In this document: piece by piece, positions 18,774 through 27,887 of the stretch
Layout: each line of letters starts with the position of its first letter
Position numbering within the stretch: the first letter of the stretch is position 1
DNA from: Prevotellaceae bacterium UBA1391
Lineage (GTDB): Bacteria; Bacteroidota; Bacteroidia; Bacteroidales; Bacteroidaceae
DNA length: 37,306 bases
Reading direction: 5' to 3'
Assembly (NCBI GenBank): GCA_002305265.1
Contig: DBQP01000015.1
Span: 1-37,306 of the forward strand
The notes under the pieces: generated by a model
Told to the model about the DNA's origin: nothing
The model's input: the letters and a program-made list of their open reading frames with translations, nothing else
The model's database searches: none
Program-made: the position numbers and the translations under genes

Positions 18774-20696
18774 TCAGGCTTCTTCGTTGCCGGTGTCGCA
18801 CCATCGGATGCTTCCTTCCAGCGTCTCCACCTGCTCTTCGTCGGCCAACTCGTGGAGCGCCTCGCTGAGCGCCTCGCGCGGATGGGGCAGCGAGAGCAGT
18901 TCGGACAGGGCGTGCAGCTGATGGTCGGACAGCTGCTGCTGGATGGCTTGGCGCGCCTGCCGGAGCGCGTCGGGCGAGATGCCCTGGTGCTGGCGCTGCT
19001 TGCAGATGTCGCACTGGCCGCATTCGTGGTCAGTGTGCTCGCCGAAGTAGCGGAGCAAGAGCCGCGATCGGCAGGTGGTCCTGCTGCCCGTGTAGTGGAG
19101 GATGGCCTCGATGCGCTGCGCGAAGTCGGCCTTGCGGTCGGCGTAGACCTGCGGCGGCAGATAGATGCGTTCGGTGTCGACGCGTGCTTGGGTGAAGGTG
19201 ATGGTGGGTGTGGAGGAGCGAGGAATGTAGGTGAGGATGCCGCGTGCGGCCAGATGGGTGAGGATGTCGTAGATGCGCTGCTGCGTCAGGCCGGTGAGTT
19301 GGGCGACGTAGGTCTCGTCGATGTAGACGTTGTCGGCGAAGAGACCGGGGTAATTGCGCATGAGCACGAGGAGCAGCTGCTCGGCGTCGGGGCTGCCTTC
19401 GTGCAGCCGGTAGAGTTCTTCCTTGCGGAGGATGATGTGCACCTGGGCCTGTCGGTCGACCTCCGTCTCGTACTGGATGTAGCCGGCGTGGCTGAGAATG
19501 CGGAGCGCGGCGTCGACGTGCACGCCGAATTGCCTGAACGCGGCGCAGAATTTCGGCAGGACGAATTCCTTGGTGCGGCCTTGCGCCTCGCCTACGCCAA
19601 TCTGGTAGAAATAGCAGATGTTCTCATAGGTCGTGCGGATGTAGTCGGGCTCGGGATAAGACTGGCCGACGCGCTGGCGCAGCACGCTGGCGTCGATGGG
19701 GTTGTAGAGCAGGACGGCATAGGCTTGCTGTCCGTCGCGTCCTGCGCGTCCGGCCTCCTGGAAGTAGGCCTCGATGGAGTCGGGCGTGGTGTAGTGGATG
19801 ACGATACGCACGTCGGGCTTGTCGATTCCCATGCCGAAAGCATTGGTGGCGACGATGACGCGGGTTCGGTTCTTCGTCCAGTTGGCCTGGCGGAGGTCGC
19901 GCTCCGTGGCGGTGAGGCCGGCGTGGTAGTTCTCTGCCGCGATGCCGTGCTGCTGGAGCAGTTGCGCGAGCTCGTAGGTGAGCCTGCGCGAGCGGGTATA
20001 TACGATGGCGCTTCCGGCCTGATAGGCCGTCAGGATGTGGACGAGCTCGTCGGCCTTGTTGGTCGTCTGACGGACGACGTAGCTGAGGTTCTGGCGCTCG
20101 AAGCTCATTCTGAAGACGTTCTTCTGCTTGAATTCCAAGCGCTCCTGGATGTCGTCGACCACGCGCGGCGTGGCGGTGGCGGTGAGCGCGAGAATGGGAA
20201 CGTGATAAGGAATGAGATGGCGCAGGCGCACGATCTGGAGGTAGGAGGGGCGGAAGTCGTAGCCCCACTGACTGACGCAGTGCGCTTCGTCGACGCAAAT
20301 CATGCACAGATTGCGCATGCGGCGGAGTTTCTCGACGAAGAGCGGGCTTCCGATGCGTTCGGGCGAGATGTAGAGAAACTTGTAATCGCCGAGGATGCAG
20401 TTGTCCAGCACGCGGATGATGTCGTCGTGCGACATGCCTGCGTAGACGGCTTCGGCCTTGATGCCGCGCTGCCGCAGGTTGCTCACTTGGTCTTTCATGA
20501 GCGAGATGAGCGGCGATATGACGAGGCAGAGGCCCTTCTGTGCCAATGCCGGAACTTGGAAGCAGATGGATTTGCCGCCACCGGTGGGCATGAGACCGAG
20601 GGTGTCGCGCCCCTGTCCGATGCTCTCGATGATGTCCTGCTGGATGCCCCGGAAGGCGTCGTAGCCCCAGTATTGCTTCAGTATCTCGCTGTACAT
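18774..20696 (-). CDS. recQ: ATP-dependent DNA helicase RecQ (short form)
   Basis: A 640-residue superfamily 2 3'-5' helicase for recombination and fork repair. Seen: Walker A TGGGKS (38-43), DEAH (136-139) within VDEAHCVSQWGYDFRPSY (the RecQ aromatic-rich loop), ALTATATP, and the helicase C part with GRAGRDGQ. The RecQ-Ct zinc site has Cys542, Cys559, Cys562 and Cys565, followed by a winged-helix region in the last ~70 residues. An HRDC domain is not evident, as in other Bacteroidetes RecQ proteins. Only 40 nt separate it from recJ, so the two are probably co-transcribed. Confidence 0.95.
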   Translation of the reverse strand: MYSEILKQYWGYDAFRGIQQDIIESIGQGRDTLGLMPTGGGKSICFQVPALAQKGLCLVISPLISLMKDQVSNLRQRGIKAEAVYAGMSHDDIIRVLDNCILGDYKFLYISPERIGSPLFVEKLRRMRNLCMICVDEAHCVSQWGYDFRPSYLQIVRLRHLIPYHVPILALTATATPRVVDDIQERLEFKQKNVFRMSFERQNLSYVVRQTTNKADELVHILTAYQAGSAIVYTRSRRLTYELAQLLQQHGIAAENYHAGLTATERDLRQANWTKNRTRVIVATNAFGMGIDKPDVRIVIHYTTPDSIEAYFQEAGRAGRDGQQAYAVLLYNPIDASVLRQRVGQSYPEPDYIRTTYENICYFYQIGVGEAQGRTKEFVLPKFCAAFRQFGVHVDAALRILSHAGYIQYETEVDRQAQVHIILRKEELYRLHEGSPDAEQLLLVLMRNYPGLFADNVYIDETYVAQLTGLTQQRIYDILTHLAARGILTYIPRSSTPTITFTQARVDTERIYLPPQVYADRKADFAQRIEAILHYTGSRTTCRSRLLLRYFGEHTDHECGQCDICKQRQHQGISPDALRQARQAIQQQLSDHQLHALSELLSLPHPREALSEALHELADEEQVETLEGSIRWCDTGNEEA

Positions 20697-20736
20697 GGTG
20701 TTGGAACGGTGGGAACAGCGGATGAGCTTGCTCCCG

Positions 20737-22464
20737 TTAGGCGTTGTTGTCCGTGGCCTTGATGTCTTCGATGAAGAGCTGTACTTCGCCGCGCTTGTGC
20801 GTGTTCTCCTCGATGGTGTAGGCGATGTCGAACGACCGCTTCGTCTTGATGTAGCGTGCCTGCGCGCTTTGTCCGAAGGCGATGCCGTTCATGACGTTCG
20901 ACGACTGGCTGTCGACAAGCTCGAGCTTGATGTGCTCCTGGTCGCGTCCGACGACCTTGCTGGTGCCGTAGTCGAACACTTGGCGTGTGCAGAAGACGGG
21001 CTTTGGGTTTTCCGGACCGAAGGGTCGCATGCGCTTGAGGTCGGCCTGGAATTTGCGGTTGATGTCGCGGAAGGAGATTTCGGCGTCGATGTCGAGCGTG
21101 GGGGTGGTGTGCTCGGTGCGGATGTTTTCCTTGACGTAGGCTTCGAACCGGCGGCTGAACTCCTCGACGCGGTCGACGCTGAGGGAGAGTCCGGCTGCGT
21201 AGGTGTGGCCGCCGAAGTTGTCGAGCAGGTCCTGGCAGTGGAGGATGGCGCGATAGACGTCGAAGCCGCTGACGCTGCGTGCGGAGCCTGTGACGGTGTC
21301 GCCGGTGCGGGTGAGGACGACCGTGGGGCGGAAGTAGGTTTCGGTGAGGCGCGAGGCGACGATGCCGATGACACCTTTGTGCCAGTCCTCGTTGTAGAGC
21401 ACGATGGAGCTGCGTTGCTGCAGGTCGGCCATCTGGTCGGCTTGGCGGATGGCTTCCTCGGTCATCCGCTTGTCGAGTTCCTTGCGTTCCTCGTTGTAGG
21501 CGTTGATTTGTCGGGCCAGCTGGAGGGCGCGCTCGTAGTTGTGCTCCACCAGCAGGTCGACGCTGAGCGTGCCGCTCTGCATGCGTCCCGATGCGTTGAT
21601 GCGGGGCCCGATCTTGAAGATGATGTCGGCCATGGTGACGTCGCGTCCGCGCATGCCGCAGAGCTCAATGACGGCTTTCAGGCCAGTGGAGGGGTTCTGC
21701 GAGAGCTGGCGGAGTCCGTGGTAGGCGAGGATGCGGTTCTCGCCCATGATGGGGACGATGTCGGCGGCGATGCTGACGGCCACGAGGTCGAGCAGGGGAA
21801 TGAGCTGCGAGAACGCGATGCCGTTGGAAATGGCGAAGGCCTGCATGAACTTGAAGCCTACGCCGCAGCCGCTGAGGTCGCCGTAGGGGTAGGTGGCGTC
21901 GCGCCGCTTGGCGTTGAGGATGGCGGTGGCGGGCGGCAGGACTTCGTCGGGCACGTGGTGGTCGCAGATGATGAAGTCGATGCCGAGGCTCTTGGCGTAC
22001 TGGATTTCCTCGACGGCCTTGATGCCACAGTCGAGGATGATGATGAGTTTCACGCCGGCCTGGCTGGCGTGTTCCACTCCGCGGCGCGACAGCCCGTAGC
22101 CTTCTTCGTAGCGGTCGGGAATGTAGTATTCGATGTTGGAGTAGAACTGCTGGAGGAAGCGGTAGACGAGGGCGACGGAGGTGCAGCCGTCTACGTCGTA
22201 GTCGCCGTAGATGAGGATGCGCTCCTTGTGGCCCATGGCTTGGTTGAGCCGCTCGACGGCGCGGTCCATGTCGCGCATGAGGAAGGGGTCGTGCAGCGAC
22301 TGCAGCTGGGGGCGGAGATAGGCGCGGGTTGCTTCGGCCGTCGTGATGCCGCGCCTGATGAGCATCTGGCAGAGCACGGGGCTGACGCCTGTCTCCTCAG
22401 CCAGACGCTGCGCAGCTTCCTTCTGCTCGGGCGTGGGCTCGGAGTAGTTCCATTGATGGTTCAT
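20737..22464 (-). CDS. recJ: Single-stranded-DNA-specific exonuclease RecJ
   Basis: A 575-residue 5'-3' exonuclease of the DHH phosphoesterase family, acting with RecQ in the RecF-type pathway. Seen: DYDVDG (88-93), DCG (145-147) and DHH (168-170), all metal-binding motifs, then the DHHA1 domain with GRMQSGTLSVDLL and GGHTYAAGLSL, and a C-terminal OB-like domain. Length matches bacterial RecJ. It is the first gene of the recJ-recQ pair. The upstream 440 nt hold no other gene; a weak TATCTTTA box at 22673-22680 on the minus strand could be its promoter. Confidence 0.95.
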   Translation of the reverse strand: MNHQWNYSEPTPEQKEAAQRLAEETGVSPVLCQMLIRRGITTAEATRAYLRPQLQSLHDPFLMRDMDRAVERLNQAMGHKERILIYGDYDVDGCTSVALVYRFLQQFYSNIEYYIPDRYEEGYGLSRRGVEHASQAGVKLIIILDCGIKAVEEIQYAKSLGIDFIICDHHVPDEVLPPATAILNAKRRDATYPYGDLSGCGVGFKFMQAFAISNGIAFSQLIPLLDLVAVSIAADIVPIMGENRILAYHGLRQLSQNPSTGLKAVIELCGMRGRDVTMADIIFKIGPRINASGRMQSGTLSVDLLVEHNYERALQLARQINAYNEERKELDKRMTEEAIRQADQMADLQQRSSIVLYNEDWHKGVIGIVASRLTETYFRPTVVLTRTGDTVTGSARSVSGFDVYRAILHCQDLLDNFGGHTYAAGLSLSVDRVEEFSRRFEAYVKENIRTEHTTPTLDIDAEISFRDINRKFQADLKRMRPFGPENPKPVFCTRQVFDYGTSKVVGRDQEHIKLELVDSQSSNVMNGIAFGQSAQARYIKTKRSFDIAYTIEENTHKRGEVQLFIEDIKATDNNA

Positions 22465-22904
22465 TGTATCTTGTCATTTTTTTGTTGTATTAGTGTTGGG
22501 GGCGCAGTCGAAGGCCGGCGGTGTGTTTTTCCGCGCCAACGGGCTTTCCGCGGATGGTTGCGGCGGAAAGTGTGGTCTTTCGCGGTGTTGTCGTCACGTA
22601 TTTACTTGCAAATCATTGCATTCCTCTTGCCGTACCGTTCGTTTTGGGGTATTTGCGCGCAATTTATTCGTGTAAAGATAGAAAAAAATGCTGATACGCA
22701 TGGTCTTTGGAGTGTTAATAATGAGCATCTGCAGTGCGATTTTGTTTTTCGGGCTGCGCGCTGTCCGGCTCCGCTGGGTGCGGCCGTCGTGGTGGCGGGG
22801 CGTCGGCGTAGCTGCGCTGTGGCGGTGGTGGGTGTGCCGAGCTGCGCGTTGACGGGGCGGGGATGCCGTGCGGATTTTTCGGTCCGGATGCCCGCGGGCG
22901 GACG
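22465..22904. other. Gene-free stretch upstream of recJ
   Basis: No supported gene. Contains an AT-rich island (about 22590-22740) likely to hold the recJ promoter on the minus strand (weak TATCTTTA at 22673-22680), then GC-rich sequence leading into array A6. Confidence 0.5.
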
Positions 22905-23058
22905 GGAAGGCCTTCGTGTGTATGCAAGAAGGCCTTCGCGGTGTGTTGCGAAGGCCTTCGTGGATGTATGCGGATGTCTTGTGGATGGAAAACGAGCGCA
23001 GTCGTTTTGTTGTTCCACTGCGGTCGTTTGCGAAAACGAGTGCGTTCGTTTTTCTGTG
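22905..23058. repeat. 22-bp tandem array A6 (GGCCTT/GCGTTCG family)
   Basis: Seven units start at 22905, 22927, 22949, 22971, 22993, 23015 and 23037. Three GGCCTT-core units come first, then a degenerate unit, then an inverted core (CGAGCGCAGTCG), then two GCGTTCG-type units (CCACTGCGGTCG and CGAGTGCGTTCG). It ends 14 nt before the stop codon of the GH43-like gene. Confidence 0.9.
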
Positions 23059-23072
23059 TGGGTGCGCTGGTC

Positions 23073-24074
23073 TTACTTTTTCTTTTTCTTGACGTCGCGC
23101 CAGGTGCCGCGCTTGAGGTCGATCTGCCACTCCTCGCGCCAGTTGAGCTGCATGTTGCCGTCCTTGTCAAACTCTATGGGCAGCATGATGATCTTGGAGT
23201 GCGGGAGGTCGGGGTCCATCCAGCGGTCGCCCACGTAGATGTAGGTCGTGTCCTTGGTGCCGGCGATGGTCAGGATGGAGGATGCCTGTGTGTCGTAGGT
23301 GATGCGGTCGCCGATGCGGCGGGGCGTGCTCCATCCTTCGTGCAGGTTGCGGCTGGTGGTGATGAGTGCTTGGTTGGGGTCCCATCCGGTGCAGGCGGAG
23401 GAGATCATGTGGTAGGTGCCGTGGATGTTGACGATGGCCGGTGCCTCGCGTCGCATGCCCTCGCAGAGGACGGTCTTGGCGGTGGCGCTGTGGTAGTCGG
23501 ACGAGAGGGTGAAGAGGCCGAGGTTGGTGTTCTCGTCGGTGGTGGAGATGAAGTAGGCGGTTCCGTCGTGGTCGACGAAGATGTTGCAGTCGCGCGATTT
23601 GGTGTCGATGGGGCGTCCGGTCCATACGGTGCGGTAGGGACCGGTGATGGAGTCGGCCTCGAAGACGCCGGCCTCGGATGCGCCGTAGTTGCGTGCCTCC
23701 CAGTGGCACCACACGACGTACTTGCCTGTCTGGGCGTTGTACATCAGCTTGGGGCGCTCGATCATGCGGCTACGGCCGAGTTCGGGGTGGGTGACGCCGT
23801 TCTCGATGATTTTGGCTTCGAAGGTCCACGTCTGGAAGTCGGTCGTGGAGTAGAGGTTGACGTCGGGGTTCCAGGAGCGTGAGCGGTCTTCGCCGATGAG
23901 GTACCACTTCTTGCCCACTTGGAGGAAGTTGCCGCCGTGTGCCTGCACCATCTCGCCGCGCGTGTCGGTCCATTGCAGTCCGTTGCGGATGGTGGTGAAT
24001 CGCTGGGCGTGGGCTCCGATGCTGGCGGCGAGCGCGAGGATCAGGGTGGGGAGGATGAGTCTGTTTTTCTTCAT
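23073..24074 (-). CDS. Secreted GH43-like five-bladed beta-propeller glycosidase
   Basis: A 333-residue exported protein with a signal peptide (about 1-23, ASIGAHAQ). Motifs recall the GH43 exo-beta-1,3-galactanase-like subgroup: QAHGGNF (45-50), IGED (60-63), MIERPKLMYN (104-113), SRDCNIFVDHDGTAYF (160-175), REAPAIV (209-215) and SACTGWDPN (226-234). Glu210 in REAPA is the likely general acid and Asp162 the pKa modulator. It may remove galactose from arabinogalactan-type glycans; exact substrate is inferred. Start set at MKKNRLIL because a signal peptide follows; the longer frame runs through the promoter. The C-terminus ends with five lysines. Confidence 0.82.
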   Translation of the reverse strand: MKKNRLILPTLILALAASIGAHAQRFTTIRNGLQWTDTRGEMVQAHGGNFLQVGKKWYLIGEDRSRSWNPDVNLYSTTDFQTWTFEAKIIENGVTHPELGRSRMIERPKLMYNAQTGKYVVWCHWEARNYGASEAGVFEADSITGPYRTVWTGRPIDTKSRDCNIFVDHDGTAYFISTTDENTNLGLFTLSSDYHSATAKTVLCEGMRREAPAIVNIHGTYHMISSACTGWDPNQALITTSRNLHEGWSTPRRIGDRITYDTQASSILTIAGTKDTTYIYVGDRWMDPDLPHSKIIMLPIEFDKDGNMQLNWREEWQIDLKRGTWRDVKKKKK

Positions 24075-24103
24075 AAAAGGATGTGTTAGATGGGTCGTGC
24101 GGG

Positions 24104-24111
24104 CAAAGATA
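24104..24111 (-). promoter_or_regulatory. Promoter -7 box of the GH43-like gene
   Basis: Minus-strand TATCTTTG, 30 nt ahead of the start codon; an upstream TTTG lies 23 nt away, slightly longer than usual. Confidence 0.6.
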
Positions 24112-24258
24112 CGGTTTTTTTCCTTTTCTCCGCGCAAACGGTGTCGGAAAGTGATGGCGGATGGGTGGTGCGCGCGTTGGCAGACGGGCGGGAAGGTGGT
24201 GGAACGGTGCGGACTGAGCATGCGCGTTCTGCGGCGTGCACGGGCTGCGGGCGGCTGT

Positions 24259-25005
24259 TCAGCGGGCTGCGGCTGCGTCGTCCTTCAGAATGGGGGCCAT
24301 GCTGTGCCACAGGCTGTAGCGTGCCTCGGGGTTGAGGGCTTCGAGCTGGTGGAGCACGGCCTTCATCTCGCTGCGGTTGGTGTGGCCGTCGAAGGGGCAT
24401 TTCTTGATTTGTCCGGGCAGCTGGGCGTGCACGGCAAACTCCTTGAGGTCGGCCTCGTGGACGAGGCAGAGGGGGCGGATGACGGTGAGGTCGAACTTCT
24501 TCATGCGCAGCAGGGGGCGCATGGTGGTGAAGTTGCCCTCGAAGGTGAGGTTCATGAGCATCGTCTCGATGATGTCGTCCATGTGGTGTCCGAGCGCCAG
24601 CTTGTTGCAGCCGAGTTGGCGGGCCAGCTCGAACATCGCTTTCCGGCGGTGCCAGGAGCAGAGGAAACAGCGCGACTTGTCGGGCTCGCGCGCCGCGTCG
24701 AAGGTGGCGTGGGCCACGTGGAAGGGCACGCCGAGCGCTGCGGCATAGCGGGCGAGGTGGTCGAGGTCGGAGCTGTAGTCGACGCTCGACATCACGACAT
24801 GCACGGCCACGACCTCGATGCGTGGGCGGAAGATGCGGGCGCGTTCGGCCATGAGGCGCAGCAGGGCCATGGAGTCCTTGCCGCCGGAGAGCCCGATGAG
24901 GATGCGGTCGCCGTCGGCCAGGAGGTGGTAGTCGACGCAGCCTTTGTTGAAGTGGCGGGTCAGGCGGTGCCAGTTGCGCTGTTCGTCGGAAGTGGGTGTA
25001 GGCAT
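24259..25005 (-). CDS. ttcA: tRNA 2-thiocytidine synthetase-like protein (TtcA family)
   Basis: A 248-residue PP-loop ATPase. Seen: SGGKDSM (40-46), GHHMDD (139-144), the CxxC pair Cys113/Cys116 (CFLC), and Cys203 (KKCPF), the arrangement of TtcA, where three cysteines bind an iron-sulfur cluster used to thiolate C32 of tRNAs. Start at MPTPTSDE (25005), downstream of the -7 box. Shorter than E. coli TtcA (about 310) but in line with Bacteroidetes members. It is a single gene; the tolC-like gene upstream ends at a strong terminator. Confidence 0.88.
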   Translation of the reverse strand: MPTPTSDEQRNWHRLTRHFNKGCVDYHLLADGDRILIGLSGGKDSMALLRLMAERARIFRPRIEVVAVHVVMSSVDYSSDLDHLARYAAALGVPFHVAHATFDAAREPDKSRCFLCSWHRRKAMFELARQLGCNKLALGHHMDDIIETMLMNLTFEGNFTTMRPLLRMKKFDLTVIRPLCLVHEADLKEFAVHAQLPGQIKKCPFDGHTNRSEMKAVLHQLEALNPEARYSLWHSMAPILKDDAAAAR

Positions 25006-25038
25006 GTTGAGGGAAGATGTTCGGATGTTGGAAGGTTG

Positions 25039-25046
25039 CAAAGTTA
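25039..25046 (-). promoter_or_regulatory. Promoter -7 box of ttcA
   Basis: Minus-strand TAACTTTG, 33 nt ahead of the start codon. No clear -33 box. Confidence 0.55.
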
Positions 25047-25108
25047 GGATTTTTTCTCGTAACGGGGCGGGCGTGGGCAGAGAAATCAGGCGGCGCGCGG
25101 GACGAAAG

Positions 25109-25150
25109 ACGGCTGACGGGTGCGTCCGAGGGGGCGCGTCCGTCAGCCGT
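25109..25150 (-). terminator. Terminator hairpin after the tolC-like gene
   Basis: A 19-bp stem with three wobble pairs (25109-25127 with 25132-25150) and a 4-nt loop; the outer 11 bp are perfect. On the minus strand a short TTTC tract follows. It begins 28 nt past the tolC-like stop codon and should end the efflux cluster transcript. Confidence 0.78.
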
Positions 25151-25177
25151 TGATGTGGGCGTGGGGGGAGAAGTGGG

Positions 25178-26491
25178 TCAGTAGAGCGACTGGCCACGGT
25201 AGAAGTTGAGGATCTTGGCGCGGAAGAGGGCGGTGTATTTGGCCTGAAGCGCCTCGGAGATGGTGCGGAGATGGCGCGTGCGGGCTTCCTCATATTCGGT
25301 GGCTGTGGCCTTTCCGTTCTCGAATTTCGTCTGCATGAGGTGGAGCGAGGTGGCAGCGGCCGACTGTGCGGTCTGTGCGGCGGCATACTGCGTGTTGGCT
25401 TCCACGGCGTTGTGGTAGGCCTGCTGGATTTCCTTGTAGAGCGTCTTGCTGGCTTTCTCGAGGCTGAGTTCCTGGTTGCTGGCTTGCAGGCGGGCCTGGC
25501 GCACGGAGTTGCGCGTGGTGAAGCGATTGAAGATGGGGATGCTGAGGTTCACGCCGATGCTCTGCGAGAAGTTGTTGGAGAACTGGTTGGAGAAGTTGTC
25601 GGCGCGCAGTCCGGACGTCTTGTAGTAGTTCGTGCCCATGCCGGCGGAGAGGGAAATCTGCGGGAAATAGCGCGAGCGGGCAATCTTGATGTTCTCGCGG
25701 GCTGCGTCGAGACGGATGCGCTCGGCCTCGATCTCGGGGCGGATGGCGGCAGCTTCGGCATAGACGGCTTCGGCGGCCATGAGGGATTGGGCCGAGGGGT
25801 CTTCGCCGGGATTGACGATGTCGAACCCGTCCGGCGTGGGGAGCTCGAGCAGCTGGCTCAGGTCGAGCAGGGCGAGGTCGAGCTGGCTCTGCTGCCGCAC
25901 GGTGGCAAGGTGGTCGGAGGCTTCCGTGGCTTCGGCCTGTGCGACGTCGCTTTCGGCTTTCTTGCCGTTGCGGAAGAGGGAGCGCAGGCGCGCGGTCTGC
26001 TCCTTGGAGAGGGCTTCCTGCTGTTGCTGCACGTCGAGCAGCTCGCGCTGGTAGAGCACGTTGAGGTAGGTGGAGGTGACTTGCAGCGCGATGTCTTCGC
26101 GGGCTTTCTCGAGGTCGGCCAGCGAGGCCTGGAGGTTGAGCTTCGACTGGCGGAGATTGGCTTCCATCTGTCCGCCATCCCACAGCGGCACGTCGGTGCT
26201 GAGATTGACGCTCGTGGAGGAGGTGGAGCGGTTTGTGTAGGTGTTGTCGGCTGTGATGCCGCGGCCGAAACTGAAGTTCTGGCCGGCGCCGGCGTTGAGG
26301 CTCGGGAGCCGCTGGTTGCGTGCGGTGGAGAGCTGCACCTTGCTGTTCTCTACGCTGATCTGCTGCTGACGCACGCTGATGTTGTGCTCGATGGCGTGCT
26401 CGATGCACTGCCGGAGCGTCCACTGCTGGGCTTGGACGGGAGAGACGGCGGCGGCCAGGAGGAGTGAGAGGGAAAGGATGGGGGTTTTCAT
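25178..26491 (-). CDS. TolC-family outer membrane efflux protein
   Basis: A 437-residue protein with a signal peptide (about 1-21, PVQAQ) and the duplicated coiled-coil structure of the outer membrane efflux protein family. WTLRQCIEHAIEHN at the mature N-terminus is typical, as are the long Ala/Glu/Gln-rich helices (about 110-210 and 330-430). It should form the outer membrane exit duct for the adaptor and MacB-type permeases encoded just upstream. It lies 184 nt after the adaptor gene, the gap being occupied mainly by a 22-bp array. Confidence 0.93.
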   Translation of the reverse strand: MKTPILSLSLLLAAAVSPVQAQQWTLRQCIEHAIEHNISVRQQQISVENSKVQLSTARNQRLPSLNAGAGQNFSFGRGITADNTYTNRSTSSTSVNLSTDVPLWDGGQMEANLRQSKLNLQASLADLEKAREDIALQVTSTYLNVLYQRELLDVQQQQEALSKEQTARLRSLFRNGKKAESDVAQAEATEASDHLATVRQQSQLDLALLDLSQLLELPTPDGFDIVNPGEDPSAQSLMAAEAVYAEAAAIRPEIEAERIRLDAARENIKIARSRYFPQISLSAGMGTNYYKTSGLRADNFSNQFSNNFSQSIGVNLSIPIFNRFTTRNSVRQARLQASNQELSLEKASKTLYKEIQQAYHNAVEANTQYAAAQTAQSAAATSLHLMQTKFENGKATATEYEEARTRHLRTISEALQAKYTALFRAKILNFYRGQSLY

Positions 26492-26533
26492 CTGTGGTGG
26501 TGTGAAAAGTCGGGTACGTGGAATGGAAAAAAT

Positions 26534-26643
26534 CGGAGTTCCGAAAGCGTGAAGGCGGAGTTGCGGAAATGAAAAACCGGAGTTCCGGAAAATGATTGCC
26601 GCAGCGGTGGAAAATGAACGCCGGCTGGGCGGAAGTGAAGCGG
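26534..26643. repeat. 22-bp tandem array A7 (CGGAGTTCCGG type)
   Basis: Five units start at 26534, 26556, 26578, 26600 and 26622. Best core: CGGAGTTCCGGAAAATGA; the last two units are diverged but keep GGAAAATGA or GGAAGTGA at the same offset. It lies between the adaptor stop and the tolC-like start, so it would be transcribed. Confidence 0.85.
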
Positions 26644-26675
26644 TGCGGGAGGGACGCCTGCCGTCCGGCGCACGA

Positions 26676-27779
26676 CTACTTCTCCACCTTCTCGATGCCG
26701 CGGATCTTGTCGCCCTTCTTCAGGCCGCTCTTGACCTCGATGTTGAGTCCGTCGGAGATGCCGGTCTTGATGTTCTGGCGGCGGAAGGTCTGGTGCTGTG
26801 GGGTGCTGTCGGTGACGATGTAGACGTAGGGCTTGTCGTTGTCGAACTGAAGGGAGGCCTCGGGGATGGTGAGCACGTTGCGTGCCTCTTGCAGGAGGAT
26901 TTCGCCGTTGGCGCTGTATCCGGAGCGGAGATGCGTGCCGGCGGGGACCTGGATGGCGGCCTTGATCTCAAACTGGTTCGCTCCGTTGTTGGCCACGGCC
27001 TTGGGTGAGATGTATTCGAGGGTGGCCTGGAGCGAGACTTTCGGCAGTGCGCCGATGGAAATCTTCAGCGGCATGCCTTCTTTGATTTGTCCCACTTCGG
27101 TCTCATCGACGTTGCCGCGGAAGATGAGGTCCGACATGTTGGCGACGGTGGCGATGGTCGTGCCGTCGTTGAACGAGTTGGAGAGGATGACGGAGTTTCC
27201 GACCTTGACGGGAATGTCGAGAATCAGGCCGTCGATGGTGGAGCGGATGAGCGTCGTGCTCATCTGTGCGTTGGAGAGGCTGACGCCCTCCCGCGTGATG
27301 TTGAGCGCGTCTTTCGCACTTTTCAGCTCCTCGCGGGCCTGCTTGTACTTCAGCTCGGTGGCTTCGAATTCCTCGTCGCTCACTACTTTCTCCGCCTTCA
27401 GCCGCTGCATGCGCTCGTAGTCCGTCGTGACGTTGCGCAAGTTGAGCTCAGCCAGCGTCACACGGTTTTCGGCTTGCGAGAGGCTCGACATGTCGGGGAT
27501 GACCTTGACTTTGGCAATCACCTCGCCGTTCTTGACCATCTCGCCCGCCTCTTTGTAGACTTCGGCGATGATGCCTGAGATCTGGGGCTTGATGCTCACT
27601 TCGTCGCGAGGCTCCACCTTGCCGGTGATGACGGTGGTGCGGCGGAGGCTGGCGATGGCGGCCGTGCTGATCTCATACTCTGTGGTCTTGGGTTGCGACT
27701 TCTGATAGAGGAAGACGAAGGTGCCGATGAACACCAGTGCGAGGGCTGTCCATCCAGCCCATTTGAGGATTTTTTTCAT
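26676..27779 (-). CDS. Periplasmic adaptor (MacA/HlyD-like membrane fusion protein)
   Basis: A 367-residue protein anchored by one N-terminal membrane segment (about 8-25). Order: lipoyl-like half (about 50-75, TGKVEPRDEVSIKPQISGIIAEV), a coiled-coil hairpin (about 95-165), second lipoyl half, beta-barrel (about 215-280) and membrane-proximal domain. This is the MacA-type adaptor linking the inner membrane MacB-type complex to the TolC-like duct. It lies between the second permease gene (108 nt gap) and the tolC-like gene in the same direction. Confidence 0.93.
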   Translation of the reverse strand: MKKILKWAGWTALALVFIGTFVFLYQKSQPKTTEYEISTAAIASLRRTTVITGKVEPRDEVSIKPQISGIIAEVYKEAGEMVKNGEVIAKVKVIPDMSSLSQAENRVTLAELNLRNVTTDYERMQRLKAEKVVSDEEFEATELKYKQAREELKSAKDALNITREGVSLSNAQMSTTLIRSTIDGLILDIPVKVGNSVILSNSFNDGTTIATVANMSDLIFRGNVDETEVGQIKEGMPLKISIGALPKVSLQATLEYISPKAVANNGANQFEIKAAIQVPAGTHLRSGYSANGEILLQEARNVLTIPEASLQFDNDKPYVYIVTDSTPQHQTFRRQNIKTGISDGLNIEVKSGLKKGDKIRGIEKVEK

Positions 27780-27887
27780 TGTATGACGTGATTATATGGT
27801 TTGCAGATGAGGAATCGCAGACACTGGCGATGGCGGCTCAGGGATGTTTCGCTGCGCGCGGCAGGCCGAAGGTCTGCTGAGGGAGTG

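Noticed and set aside
20695..23238. 847-residue plus-strand frame
   Set aside because: Antisense shadow of recJ that continues through non-coding repeat DNA.
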